Assembly: GCA_021234535.1 (NCBI GenBank)
Contig: CM037829.1
Location: forward strand, 34,223,976 to 34,287,975
Source: Stichopus chloronotus
Lineage: Eukaryota; Echinodermata; Holothuroidea; Aspidochirotida; Stichopodidae
Length of the DNA: 64,000 nt
Direction of reading: 5' to 3'
Below are positions 25,001-40,000 of this stretch, one piece after another. Made by a program: the position numbers and the translations under genes. A model generated the notes under the pieces. That model made no database searches, was not told the DNA's origin, and was given only the letters and a program-made list of their open reading frames with translations. Position 1 is the first letter of the stretch; each line of letters opens with the position of its first letter.

Positions 25001-28000
25001 TCACCTTTGACCTCCATACTGCTTAACGTGTTCATATCACCAGACACACTTGGAGGTGATGTTCATTTTTGAACCAAGATGAAAAGAAAATCAGTGCTTC
25101 CTTGATATTCATAATGACTGTAGCCTTTGTTGTCTTCTGAAACTTTGTCATTTGAGGAAATGGTTGGTTTAAATTAGAGAAGCAAACTGTTTCCTTAAGA
25201 TTGGATTCCATCCTAAATTTTGATAATATGTGGTTTTCTGTCTTATTTTCCCATTTTATCGTACTATCAGGATGTGGGACTTGGATAAGGATGACAACTA
25301 CGTCCTCGCATTAGACAACAAGCAGGGCTTCATCACGGGAGAGTGCATCAACTGTGTGGCATTCTCTGAGAAGAAAGGTAGGTCAGAGAACGCGATATTC
25401 AACAAGCTGTCTCGGAAATTATGTCCAACTCAGGATCAAACGTGAGAAAGTTCCAGGGGGATGTTTGATCACTGGACATCCGCCTCAAAGGGGTAACCTC
25501 TCTGCCCTGTTGAATTTCGTCTTTATGTCTACGCAGTGTTGATAGATTGAGAGAACCGCTCTGAAACCAGAGTAGGGACATTGGCGGAATACTATCGGAT
25601 CATTTGATAAGGTTATGAGTAAGGAAGAAATGAGTGGACTCTTTCTTTCCTTAGTACAGTGACAAGAAACACACAACTACAGTAAAAGACGACTCTCTGC
25701 TTTTAAGAAATAATTTGTATGGAGTTCAAATATTAAAGTGACATTTCAGTTCGGTCAGATACGAATGTCTTGCATGGTGTGAAAGTATTTAAGTGTCATG
25801 AATATGTGAATTTTTCCTAATTATTGTAAAGATTCTTCTTTCCCTGTGATCATGCTTCTACCTCAGTTCTTGCTTTGTCCAGGCATCAGCTTTTTAGTGG
25901 AATTCAAAAGTCAAAAAGTTTAAGTTGTAACCAGGACTGACCAGACGTAGACATAAACCCAAACTCATACACCCAGCAAGCATTTTGCATACAAACAACA
26001 CTTCTGCCTATCATCGCCTCCTGCATAAACGGTTCCTGTAATGGGATGTGACTGTAGTCTTACAGAGCGGACGCTCTAATGTGACGTTTGGGCTTTCTGG
26101 ATGAATCATGGACTGAGTCAATACTAGCAGGCCGGTCTGTTGGAGTATTATTTTCTCAACTGCTTTGAGTCCACTTTAGTACTGGGTCTGGTCTGCAGAC
26201 TACATTCAAAGGATTGCTTTTTGGTTCATATAAAGTGAACACACTTTCTGTGCTTACATTAAAAGGAGAAGCACACCTTTTTATACTCTTCTGTCAGGAA
26301 TCCTGGCTGCAGGAACAGACCAGGGTCACATTGCCATGTGGAAGTATGCCCCAGCTACTGGTCACATCACCAGGAGACAGGACGGAGAGAGCAAGTGGAA
26401 GGTGCAGCTACCATCGGTGATGGAGGGTAACATCCTACAGATCAAGTGGGGAACCAGTCGAGACTTACTCTGCATCAACACTTTGGACAGTGTCTCCATC
26501 CTCTCGCAGCACATCATGAGCTCAAACATGAGGCAGCAGGTTTGCTTTGCTAAGTTTTGTTAAATAAGAAAGGTAGCAAAGAAGTGAGCAGTTGGGGCCC
26601 ACCACTTGTACAAGGCAATTTAAAGACTTTAAATACTTTCGTCCTGCCTTTGCAGTAAAGTAGTAAACACTCATATTGTCATATTGTGTTAATGGTAATG
26701 TATGATCAAATAAGGAAGAAAAGGGGTACACAATTTTTTGGATTGAATGCCACCTTCAAACAATTAAGAGCAAGATAAATGACAGCTGGTTAATCAACTT
26801 ATCTCCACAGCTTCCTGTGGGGTCTGAACAGCTTAAACTGCTTTTGTTTTGTATGTCTTCTTTTCATTTTTCAACCGAAGTATCAGACAATATCAATATC
26901 AGGGAGTACCGAGGGCAATATCATATTGCCCAAACTGTTTATGCGGGTGTTTTATGTAATTCCTGTTGCATGAAGAACCCATGGTTTAAAAGAAAATGGG
27001 TGAGAGAATTGCATTTATGTTATTCTGAAAATTCTGTTAAGAGTTGTAATTGCTAATTGAACAGTTGAAAGAAGCAAAACTACTTCACAGGGGGAAGGGG
27101 CAGGGACATTAAAGCTGTGGATTTAAAAACATTTGTGTGAATCTGTCCTTTAAGTTATTCAATTTAATATTTTTATTTATTTACAACTCTGCATTGTTTT
27201 TTTGTCAATTACTTAAAGGTGGCAGTAGTCCAGACTGGCCCAGCTAACCTATCTGTGGATCTCTTTAACAAAGGAACCCACTTGGAGCTTAAGACAGACG
27301 TACATGTCCGTGGCATATCAAACACAAAGGTATGTTGAAAGGAAACAAAAGTAAAAGTCCCTGTGTGTAACACCTAAACATCTGTTTGCTGTCAAAACTT
27401 GGTTGTTTGCATTGTTTCTGATATGGGGAGTCTGTCATTCTTTCGTCAGGAATGTGGTCAGGTGAATTTAGTGTAGTATACTACTTTTCACTTAATTTAC
27501 AGGTAAATTTTCAGTTACTTTTTTTATTAATTGGACGTAAATGAAAATAACCGACTTAGCAACAGAACGATACCCAGAAATAAGTTATCTATCAGGACTG
27601 AAGACCAAACAAAACAAGCTATGCATACAGGTTGGGATTATCCTTTAATCAATAAATCAAGCAATCAAATTAATCAGTTTCATTTTATATGCCATATTAG
27701 ACATTCATGTTGGACCCATTGCTTCCCATCTCATCCATTCATCAATAATGCTGGAAAGACAGAAGCTCCTTGGTCAAGTTTGCAGTGGACGTGATAAGTA
27801 CATAATCATATAATCATTTCCCTCAGATTTTTTATAGGATCGAAGAATTCCCTGTTTTAAACCTTGGTTTCCCATCAGCAAAAAAAAAAAAAAATAGTTT
27901 AATTTAGTTTATGTTAGTTTAATTTAGAAAAGGCAGTTTCTAGTTCACTGTTTTGTTTCCCCCTTGCAGGATAATCTGGCCATCTGGAATGGAAAGAAAG

Positions 28001-31000
28001 CAGTTATATATGAAATAGGCCAGACCATTCGTGCTGCAGGTAAGCTGTCGAGGAACCTTTAATTGTGAACGTGGTCGCATTGGTGATTTTACTCTTTTAA
28101 GTGCATCATTTCATTGACTGTGTGATGCATGAGGAGATATTTCTTGGTGTCAGAATGCCAAGTGTATTGATAACCCCCTGTACAACGGTGAAGCAGTTTA
28201 GAAGCTTGCATTGGTTTCATTCAATTGTAGTTTATGCCATTCCAGACCTCAATTGCGCTATGTTTTAACATATGTGAGGCAGATTCTTAGGCAAAGTGGT
28301 CTTGCTCTCCTGTGGTCCCATATTACCCTTGAATCTGAATGTTCACCCCTCTGGGTGGTATCAGCATGCTTGCAACATGCAGGGTGCTGATGTAACTGCA
28401 CCATGCATGTATTTCAGCTTAGAGTGCCCTCAGTATGCCCAGCGTAAGTTTACCTTTGATGTGACCCAGTAGTCCATTTTATCCAAACAGTGGAATCAGA
28501 TTGCCTCTAAGCTCCTTGTCATATGAGGTCATAGAGTACGTTGCCGTAGCAGGTTGAAAACATAAGAAGAGACCGCAATATGGTACCGACTACAGTCCTC
28601 ACGCTCACTACAGACTCAGCAATGTTGAAGCGGGAGCGTGGTGATGCTGCTGACGTAATGGTTTTGTGAAAGCGGGAATATCGAAACGCTGTGGACTTGA
28701 TGATGATGTTAAAGCAGGATCGATCCACTGTATTTGTTTGTAATGTTTTCTCTGTCGGCAGCATACCTCATTAAAATTCAATGTATGCAGTTCGAATGTT
28801 TCACATATTCATTATTTACAGCAAAAAACTTTCTGATGATCTTCTGACCGATGAAGAAACGACAAACGGAACCTCTCCGTTGGGTCGTTTACCATCGCTT
28901 TCATGTTCCAGTTCTGTAAATATGCTCAATACGACCACAACTATGGTCTAAATTCTACTTTGTGGAGTGATACATTTGTAATTTCCTAACGAGATAATCA
29001 AACATTCATAATAATTTAATAGGACAATTGAATAGCAAGAAGGATGGCGTGTAGCCACATGTAAACTGAGGTCGTTCGTGCCTGGTCACAGGGATTGTCT
29101 TTCCTGTATGTACAACTTGCACAGGTATAAGTCATCTTCATCCTGTGTTTCCTCAGGGACGTTCGTGACGGAGTCCCCGCTGCTGATGATCCAGGAGCAG
29201 AGTGTCTATACAACAGAGCCTGGCAAAATACAAGTCAGAAACTTTCAGGTAGGTGTAGACAAACGGGAATTGAATTGACAGATGAATGAATGCAAGAATG
29301 AACAAGTGAATAAATGAGCGAATAAACCAGTGGGTGAATGAACGAACGACAGATGGACAAAACGAAAGAATCATTGAGAATGATTTACAAAGGAATGACT
29401 AATTAAAGTAGTAACTAATGCAGAAGGAAAGGATTAATGAGTATGACAGATGAATAAATAGGTAATGGAATGAACAAATGAAATGAATGAACAAAAGGGA
29501 TGTTGAGAGGTTTTTACACACATTGGAGTAAGCTGTCCAGCTATTACATGTCAATATGTGTTTGTGTGTGTTATAACCCTAGTAGCAATGAGTCGTATCC
29601 TGACAGCTTTTCTTTAAAGACCTGACACTATATTTCGTTTCCCTTTTTGATCTTCTCTGTTCATGAAGGGTACCATCAAGCAGCGTATTTCACTTTCAGA
29701 GCAGGACAGCAAATCAAATTTGCTTTGACACCTGTGAAAAATATGTAGTGGAATGAACAAATGAACTAAATGAACAAAAGGGATGCCTGTAGATCTTTAT
29801 ACTCATGAGAATGATTTAGCTGTCTAGCTGTAGCATTTAAATGTGTTTGTTATAATCCTAGCAGCATTGAGTCATTTCCTGACAGGTTTTCTTTAAGGTC
29901 TGACATTATCTATTTTTTCCCCTCCTCAATCTTTTCTATTTGTGCAGGGTACTGTCAAGCAACTTATTTCACTGTCAGAGCAGGACGGGGAACCGATGTG
30001 CTTTGATACCTGTGAGAAGTTTATGGTGGTGGCTACTGACACTCACATGATAAAGGTGTATGACATATCAAGAAGGTAAGTCTTATAGCATGACCTTGAT
30101 AAACTTCAAAAGAAGTTAAATAAAAGGCAAGGTCACACGTGCGCAATTCAAACCCGCGATTCAACGTTCAACTAAACTGGTTGCTGTTTGGAATAGGGAA
30201 GCTTTTTTTTTTAACCAGTCCTGCTTTCCTTGAATAGGTTAATTGATTGTCAATTGCATATTTTGCATCCACTACTATAAAGGGTAATTAAAATTGTGCA
30301 ATTTTAGTTGAATCGCGAGTTAAGTCATGCATACGTAACCAGTCGTTTAGAATAGTTCAATAGAAGAAGGTAATATATCTTGAGGAGAACAATGAAAGCC
30401 ATGATTCAAAAGATGTGTGGTGTGAAACTGTCTGACAGAGAGAGAATACAAGTAAGCTCATGGATAGGTTGGGTCCAGAGGAAATTGTCTAAGAAGTGGT
30501 AGAGAGAAGTGGATCGAGATCCATGGGTGGTACATTCAGGAAGGAAGATGATGAACCTGTGAAAAAAGCATGGGAACTGGAAGTGAATGACTTAGAAGGA
30601 AAAGAAGACCGAAGCTTACATGGAAAGATGTAGTGAAGAAAGAGAGCGATAACTTGATCTAAACGAGGAGGATGCTTAAGAGAAGGAGAAGAGGAAGGTG
30701 GGAGTGTCATCATAGCATATAAGTCAGTAACTTCTCATTAGAGGGAGAAGGCTGACTCCAATGATGATGATGGTGATGGAGGTGCAGAATTCAGTAGCCA
30801 CATTAACTTAGATATACATAGGGCAACACCTCGTAAAACATCGGTGGTCAAGTTGTTTTTGATTCTTAATTACAATAATTGTAGCAACCAAAGCTGAATA
30901 AAATCACACGATTGGTTTATTATGCAGTTTTACATTCCTTGAATCGCTTCTGAACCATTATATAGCACAATGAGATCCACTAGGGTTAAACCAGGCAGTT

Positions 31001-34000
31001 GCCACTTAAGAACTCGCATTACATTTTCTACATTTCAGTTTCTCCAGGGATCTGCATACCATTTCAAGGACTTTTAGAAAATACATCAGTTGCACCATAA
31101 CTCAAACATTGCATAGACACAATAAAACCTGACAGCACAGTATTTGGACCCTGTTGCATTTTCAGTCTAGAATTTATTTTTCCAAAAAACATATCAATGG
31201 CATTTCTTATTGTTAATAACAGAAAATACAGGCAGGGATTAGTTCGTTCATATTTTTTAGACTTGCTCAAACCCTTTAATATTAGTCAACAGTTTTTGAA
31301 TGTGAGACTGTGGATAAGTTAACTAAAGAAATAATTTGTTTCTGAGCCTGTTTATCATTGAAATGAAGTGTTTCTTGTGTAACAAAGATACTCTTTTCTT
31401 CCTCTTTACAAAAAAAGGGAAGCCAAACTTCATGGCAACCCTCGCAACATGGCTGACCTGGTTCCCAAGATAGGGCTGATCCTGATGGCCAAAATAAACA
31501 GCAACGGAACCAAGGTTGCTTTCATATGCGAACAGGTGAGATGTAGAAACATGTTTTTGGTAATAGATGAACATTTGTACTTTGAAACACTTTGGGATAT
31601 TAAGAAATCTGAAGACATATCACTAAGTTACTCATAAAAGTAAACATCATCTGAGTTGTACTATCACATGGCTTCAAGGGTTGACCATCCTAAAACTGGA
31701 CATCTGGATAAAAAGGATTGATTTTCCAACCTCTAAAACATATTTTCTTGTAATTCTAGACTTAAGCTACACTTCCATGATAATGTGTTGTTAGTTTAAA
31801 ACAGGATAGCAGTCCTGTTGGTATCCTAATTTTGAGGTTCCTCAGTTTAGAGAAAAAAGCTACTACTAGTTCCTGCCAAGCTTGATCGAGCTACTTTGAA
31901 AGTGCACAGTGACCCCACACTATAAATGGAACAGCAACTCACTAAAGGGCAGTGTTCATCATGTGAGAACATTTTTCTGTACTAAATGTATCCTGATCAT
32001 CTTATTGATGTAACAGCCTCCCAACTCATCCCTCTCTGCTGCCTGGATCACCTCGTTGTAAAAAAAAAATGAAGGAAATAAATTATAAAATTTCAAAATG
32101 AATTGAAGATTGATGCTATCTTTTTTCAGGTAGTTTTCAAAGGTGCATTAGACTTCACAGAATGTTGACTTTTCATCTCTGCCCCCCAAGTGTTTCATAA
32201 CATTATTACGTCTGAGTTATACTGCATGGGTTTTTAGTCACAAAGGACTTTGATTATGATGTGACCGCCAGCATTTGAATTCTATTACACCAACCAAACC
32301 TGCTCTTGCACATATCAAAATTTTCCCAGGTGGACGGGATCCCAGACAGTAAGATTTATATCTGGGACGTGGACTTGGATTCGTTGGGATTCTTTGACTT
32401 TGCAACAGGACTGGGGGACCAAGAGGACCTCCCAATTGTAGAAAATGAAGATGAGCTTACTGACATTGAAAGGTTGCGTTGAGTCTTTATTCGATTCTAC
32501 AACATTCGATTGCAATCAAAAGTATAATTGTTACTACCTTTCATCAGGGTTTTTTATGTATGTCACTCAAATAAGATCAGTCTGTTTTTTTTGCCTTATC
32601 CTTGACATTGTTCACAATTGAAAATTCTTTGTAATTCCTGAGATATTCTCAGTCACATTGGAATATGTGTGACTGTCCCTGGCCTCATGTAAATATGCTA
32701 AACCTAAGCCAATTGTTAGCTCATTGACTTTTAAAATGCGAAGTTTCTGCCGAACTTGAACCCTTTCTCTTTGAGAAATTATCAACAATGGTGAGAGAAA
32801 TATACTTTTTTTTGTTCCCAAGAGTGCCTGATTAGCTTTTCTACATGTCATGAGCTTTGCCCTCACACTATTAGTATTTTGCTCTCATCCATGCTTCGGT
32901 ATGACATTGTGGAGAAAAGTGATGGAAATGGACAATCGTAAGAACTTTACTGCAAAAGCATTTTAAGTTGCCTACCGAATCAGTAAAAGTATGAATTTAT
33001 GCAAAGCTTGAATTTTCAGCATCTATTAATCAACTTCGTCATAAATTCATGCAAAAGAATGTCAAAGTGTAATTTGGTGTTTGCATGTTTGATTATTTTT
33101 GGGAATTGTTTTGGTTCCCAACTAATCTAAACCGATCGGTGTATAGTTCGAAGTGTGCAGAGAAAATACACGATTGTGAATGCATGATTGTAGGTCTCCC
33201 ACAAGGGGTCACTTCCATATCGGCTTGCCAGTTCCTGCACGGAAAAGGATCAAGCTCCATTAGAAATGAATGTGCACAGCGACATCACACGGTCCTTTCG
33301 GAAGTTTTCGGTATCTGTCGCTTTCACCTTCCGTGCAAGAACGGCGAAGTCAGATAGGAAGTCGGCCCTCAGCGACAAAAGAGATTTCTACCACTTGTAG
33401 TTGCATCTCTCTTTGCAAACGTTCTCAGAGGTAAACGAAAGGCAGCGGACGAACTCTCGGGACGTCACCCTATCAACATCCACTGGGATGAAGAGGAGAA
33501 GAAGCTGCTGGTATGTGAAGCCAAACTCTCCGCTCCCTCCGTAGCCACGACACCGCGGAAAATCACGTCACTCATATCCTTCACCAACACCCCGGTGAGT
33601 GCAGCCTCCGTTCAAGACTGCTCGGTAGAGGCAACAATTCCAAGGGCCGGGATTGCAGGATTGTACAATTCACACTGTTCTCAGACATCCTACTTACTTA
33701 AACTGGGCTAAACTAGTATCATTATTTCACAATGTTTGCAACAGGTTTGGGAAGCTTTTCAAATTTCCATTAAAGAGATTTGTTAAGGGAACACTGCTCA
33801 GATTCACACTACATCCTTGTGAAAATGGGGCTAAGAGATCGCTCAAACACTGAACCGAACATTTGTACAGTCAAGTTTCAGTCAAGTTGCACCAGCATTG
33901 CCGTCCATTCAAAGATTGATCCAATTTGAAAAGATGGTTTCTCTTTCAGAGAAACTTTATATTGTAGACACAAACATTTAGCTAGAAGGTCATGTTTTGT

Positions 34001-37000
34001 CCGTATTTGAAGTTTTGGATTCATTTACAGAAATTATGATTGTCTAATTGCATGGCTCTTTGCAGCATTATTAAAGCTGGAATATGAGTTGTACTGGTAA
34101 TCACCTGGTCATCTACCTTTGTTCTTTGTCAGTGTGTCAGAGAAGAGAAAGTAGAAGGGAAGATCACTTTTCACAAAATCTGAAGAGGACTCTGCGTCCA
34201 TCTTCCAGATATTTGAATATGAAAATTGTCTTGACATTTTTGTTGGCCCTACAAAATTCAGACTCTCTAAGGAAGCACAGTAGTCAGTCAATGTTACTTG
34301 AAATCAATCAGACCAATGGGAATCCACATGAATACTTATTTACACAAAATGGGGCTGAAGCAATGTTTTTTGTAGTGGCTATGACAAATACCATGGAATT
34401 TGACTTTCACTGACAAATTTTCAACGTCATATTCCAGCTTTAAAGGATGTGATTTCCTTTGCATTTACTGAGCAATCCTATGTGAATCTTATATGAGAAA
34501 AATTGCCAAATCTTTTGCATAATTGGATGATGGTTTACTTTAGTCATCGTTTCATCTTGTATGTTGTCCTCATCATTGCTCAGGTGGAGGTATTAGTGGT
34601 GTCTTTATTCAGCACGCTGGAGCATGGTGTGGTCATGCAGGACAGCTTCGCTCTCGGTTCGGCTAACGATAAGCTCATCGGAGTCGAAGTGCCGTATTAC
34701 TACTTCATTAAAAAGGTGAGAACCTCCACAGTACCGTCTGCTCATTCTAAAACTATCATACTCGCTAGGTTGTGTGTGCTCGTACACCGAAGTATGTTCA
34801 AGTGTGAACAAGAATGCCAAAGCAAGGATATACAAATATGTAACTATTAAAATGCAAGTATTTGGATAAATTGGAAATATGCAAGTATTGTGATGTATGT
34901 ACTTTAAGATGTAACTGTATTAAACATGAATCCTTCCTGGAGGGGGTTGGTTATCTGAGAATTATCAGTTTCACTGCCCATTTGTATTTATTACTTATCA
35001 ACATGGTGGTTACTACCATTTGTAATTCTTATCTTCCTCTTGCTTGCTACCAGATGTATTTGTTAATTATCTATGTAGCAGTTACTGCCGATTGCATTTG
35101 TTACTTTTCTACTTAGTGGTTTCTGTCGATTGTATTTACTGTCCGCTAGGTAGTTGCAACCAATTGTATTTGTTACTTATCTGCATGGTGGTTGCTACCA
35201 ATTGTATCATGTGCTACTATTGCTGTTACCACTGTATTCATTATCTAGGTGGTCGTTGCTACCAATTGTATTTATCCTTTATCTGCAAGGTGATTGCCAC
35301 CGAATATATATTTTCAACTTGTCTAAGTGGTGGTCACAACCAATTGTAGTTATCACTTATCCCTACCGGGGACTTTGTATGGGTAATTTAGACACATGCT
35401 GTCTTTTGAATTATGCTTTCCCAATGTGCCATCTTGTACTGAGAAGTCCTGGGAATTGTCGGCAGGAATGCATCAATAAAAACTGACATTGTCCATTGAT
35501 TCTCATGTCATAACACGAAAGGAAACACTCGTCATTTTTATTATTTTTTTTTTTGCAAGATATCATCACATAATATTCATTATTGTACCTGTTAGCATTC
35601 AATCGGTATTTTAATGTTAACATTTCAAGTTTACCTCATGGCCACACAAACCCCTTCTGACCTTTCGTTACAGGTAAACCAGTATGTCTGAATGTTTATT
35701 TAACATCGAATGTCAATCTGGTGTTACATAACACTTGTAACCTTGAGGCAACTGGAAATCGATCTTGAGCCGAGTATTCTTTTCTTCAAACGTCGATACA
35801 TTGAGTTAGGAACAAGATATATGATATGGGGTTTGAAGTACCAGCAAAAAAAAAGGAAAAGTCAAAATATGTTTTTTGATTGAACAGTCCTTTGACTTGT
35901 CACTGGCATATTCCTTTCAAGAATTATTTATGAAATATTGAAATGGCAGAAAGTTTCCATAAAATCATGTGAATGATAGCAGCTGTATTAATGCCATTGA
36001 TTTTACTCAGTATGAAGAATCGGTGATAGAGCATCAAAGAAAACACAATTTTCACACATTCCCTGTGTATTTGTGATGGCGCAGTATTGTTTTTATTCAT
36101 GACTGATAAATATTTATTCGTCTTTGAAAACACATGTTCTGCCAAACCCAGGATCTAATGTCTGCTGCAGAAACTGTAAGTGTTTTATACGTGTTCACCG
36201 AAAATGTGTTCTTTACAGTCGTACTTTGCCTCTGTCCTGCAAAAGCATTCGTGTCTTACCTTTACACAGAGTGCTCTGCTCTTAACCTACCAACTACCAT
36301 CGCACCAGAGTTGTTTGTTGACGTAAACTTCTCCCTCACAATCATTTGTCACAAGCGATACTTACCACTCACTGGTTGTCATCCCTGTCTGAAATATGTT
36401 TAGTCAGAGCACATTCATCGACAGTAATGTTTCAAAAGGGTTTACTCGGAACAGTCGATCTAGAACGAGTGCTCATTTTTGTATATGGAGAAAGAATTAA
36501 GTCATACCTATCCTTCCATGTATCTGCATTAAAGGAGCCATTCCAAAATTGCCAGTTTTGTTTTTTGTGTCTTAGAATTTATGTGTGCCCTTATGTCACT
36601 TCTGATCACAATTAATTGAAAGATTTTGTTTCCATGTTACTGCCTTTGGGCAAGCTGTGTCCTGTTTCAACTCTCAAATTTTCCCCGCAAGAGAGAAATA
36701 GACTTGAAAGATGCAAGTAAATCACTCTCCCCTTGCTAGGGAGGACATGTGGTTCTCTGTGTTTGTTTGGTTCTCCCTCATATTAAGGACACTAATAGCT
36801 CTACAGTGAGAGATTCCCTGTTTCCTTGGTTTGCTTTTACAAAGTCCTCTTTTGTGCATGCGATGTAAATAGACTCCTTGTAAACCCACATTGTCTCTTT
36901 ACAATTTGGGTTTCTCAAGTACAACCACACGGACAGTTTTCCAAAGTTGTCGCTGTTTTGATAATTCTGAAGGAGTTGAAATTAGGATTGAAATAAACAC

Positions 37001-40000
37001 TGAACATTTGTTTATGTTAACAAAAGACATGGTTGACACTTTTATCGGTAGTCTTTGCTGGCATGTGGCACATACATGTGTGTTTGTATTGCAGGGAAGT
37101 TCAGCCTTAACTTATATGTGGTACACATGGATGTAACACAGTGAATTTAAAGAGGCTCATTGAGTTGTTTTGTGAAATTCACTCAATTTTTCTAAACTGG
37201 TCAAGTTTCCCTCACATACTAATGACAAACAGTCAAACTAAAAGGATCCCAAAGTTTTACATACGTTGGAACATTAATGAGTGAGTAACCAACGATTAGA
37301 TTTGGTTTTTGAAACTTTGTGACCAGACATTTTCACATTAGTACATTCACATGCACACAATCAGAGCAAGTAACGGTCAAAAATTCGAAAAATTTGACAG
37401 TTTTCATATAACTATTGGATGTGAAACTTGATTGATTATGTTAATTGTGAGTATTGTCGTGTGTTTGTATGCTTCAAAATCACCGCAATCTTTACTGATA
37501 TCAACTCAATGAGCCCCTTTAAGAACCCCTTTGTTTTTGGTGGATGTCAAAGGTCATTTGGGATCAAAAGGGGTTAAAAGTGTGAGAACTCTGTAAACAC
37601 AACATCACAGGAAGGAAAACTGACAAATCTCATATTTCTTGTATAGGTTTACCATATTGATTACAAGAAGCTCATTGTTGGGTGGAATGTTTGTTCAGTG
37701 GCACAATAGGTTTCAAAAGCAAAGCAGATAAAGACATCTTTAACTGGTAACCAAAATCCCTACCAACTCTCCTTTCATTTTTCCAGCAGTCACCACTGTC
37801 ACTGTGACATTTTTGTATTTCTAACTCTGAGAAAGGATTATGCATTCCTCAGGTGCTGTCTCCATTGGCACACCTGATATTTTGTCGGGGTCATGTGATT
37901 ATAGTCCCTTTAATTTATCTGCAAGTCTCAATCACAGTCTCTGATTTCCTAGAAGGGCATCTTTTTTAAGATGTAGGCCCTATGTACTTTGCATAATACA
38001 ATGTCCAAAACCGCACTTAATGCATTGTGACTTTGTATTGTGTGTCTTCCTTCTTCTTTACTCTGCAACATGTTCACTTTCCAGTTTCCATTGCAACTGC
38101 AACAATGTTGTATTGTGTGTCCTCCTTTTCCTTTACTCTGTAACATGCTCACTTTCCAGTTTCCATGGCAACTGCAACAATGTCTTTCACTGTAGTTTTG
38201 TACTATGTGGTTTTAAAGGGAAATATTGCCATTAAAATGCACCAACAGCAACATGGCATACAAAGAAAATAGCTTTAATCATTGTTAACGCATTGGCAAT
38301 AGCTTCATGTCCTTTCAGACATTTTGTGTAAGATAGTTGCAGAAGATGCATCAATTCAATTTTGAAATTCTGGGTGAGCAAATTATTCTTGAGTAATAAA
38401 TAAACTGAATCTCTATCTGTGAGAAACTTACTCCTTGAAAAAATGGCTACCATCCTGCCTTATCTTGAATAATCCTTCATCCTTTAATATTGGTTTCGAA
38501 AAATATGTTTGTTTTTTTTTTCCCTTAAGACAAACACAATATTTCCCTGATAGCCAACTACTAGATTAACAAATACTTCCATTGGTAGGTGTAGATTTTG
38601 CTTTGCTCTTAGGATCAATTTTCTGGAAATTTCAGGGCTCATCTGGGGTTGTTTTGATATTTTTTTTTAATTCCCCAAAGTAACTCTTGATGACATATGT
38701 ACTTGCCTCAGGTGGGAGAAAAAGCCAGTGAGGGAGTTTCCCTCAGTGAGAAGTCATCCGTCTGCAAGCAGGTGATGCGGGACTTTGCTGGACTGGAGGA
38801 CGGAGACAAAAATTCAAGAGATGCAATGATGAACTTCAGCTTCTTCTTGACAATTGGTAACATGGACGAAGCTTTCAAGGCCATCAAGTTAATCAAGAGG
38901 TAATAACAGTCGAACTATTGAAAAGTTTGTCAGAGTTTTTCAGGTGCTGAACTGGTTTCTTAGCTCCTTTTTGGACATCTTTTTGAATTGCGGATTGTTC
39001 ATTAAAAGATAGGCAACTGATGTGGATTGGTTCTCTGGATTTTGTTAACGTTCTTGAAATTTGCAGCTGATCCAGTGAGTTGGTAAAAGGTGGCCTATTT
39101 GCTGTAATAACTGATCAAGTCGTGTAAAATGCAAGCTTTTTAAGAACTTGTTGTCTTTTGTTTGTTCCATTGAAGTGAATCTGTGTGGGAGAACATGGCC
39201 AAGATGTGCGTGAAGACGAGGAGACTGGATGTGGCCAAGGTCTGCCTCGGGAACATGGGCCACGCCCGAGGAGCGAAGGCCCTGAGAGAGGCAGAGAAGG
39301 AACCAGAGTTGGATGCAAGGGTTGCCATGCTGGCCATACAGTTGGGGATGTTGGTACGTGTGCAATGTTTAAAATAGTGTTTGCAGCAGGCTCAGATTTG
39401 GACCAGAGTACCTGCAGTTACCAGTGGACCGGAAAACACGACTTCCTCTAGGGTTTGAGTTGGTTGTGAAATCATAGTATGACCATTTTGCGTTGCATTT
39501 TACTATAACACCATGTGTCCTATGTATGTGCATGAAGTGTTGGTAGTTAAGCATACAGGCTGAATTTTGTCAGAGGGACAATGAACATTAACAAAACTTT
39601 GGATCTGGTTGCCAATTTTAGAACCGGGTTCTGACATCACCCAATCCAGTACCCAGTGCAAATACTAATTTAACAGAAAGCAGAAATGGAGCAGTCAAGA
39701 TGAAAGACCTGCATGTCTTTCAGCAATGCCGTCTCACAATCTGATCACAGGAACGGGATCAGTTCAGTTGGTGACAATTTTATTGTCACAGAAATTATTA
39801 TAGGTAACTTCGAACTGTACGAATCTTTTGCAAGAGAAATCAAAGTAAACAGCCACCTTTCTCAAGTTATTTGTCTGGTATGTCTGTGGCTGACTTAAGT
39901 ACTGTAATGTATGTTAGCAGCAGTTTTCTTCTGTACACCAAGTCTCAAAACTTTGTGAAATAGTAGTATCATTCTTTACCTTGCACTTGTGCAACTGTGA

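Noticed and set aside
28519..28764. 81-codon minus-strand ORF in IFT140 intron 10
   Set aside because: No family, no start context and no supporting neighbours; kept as chance.
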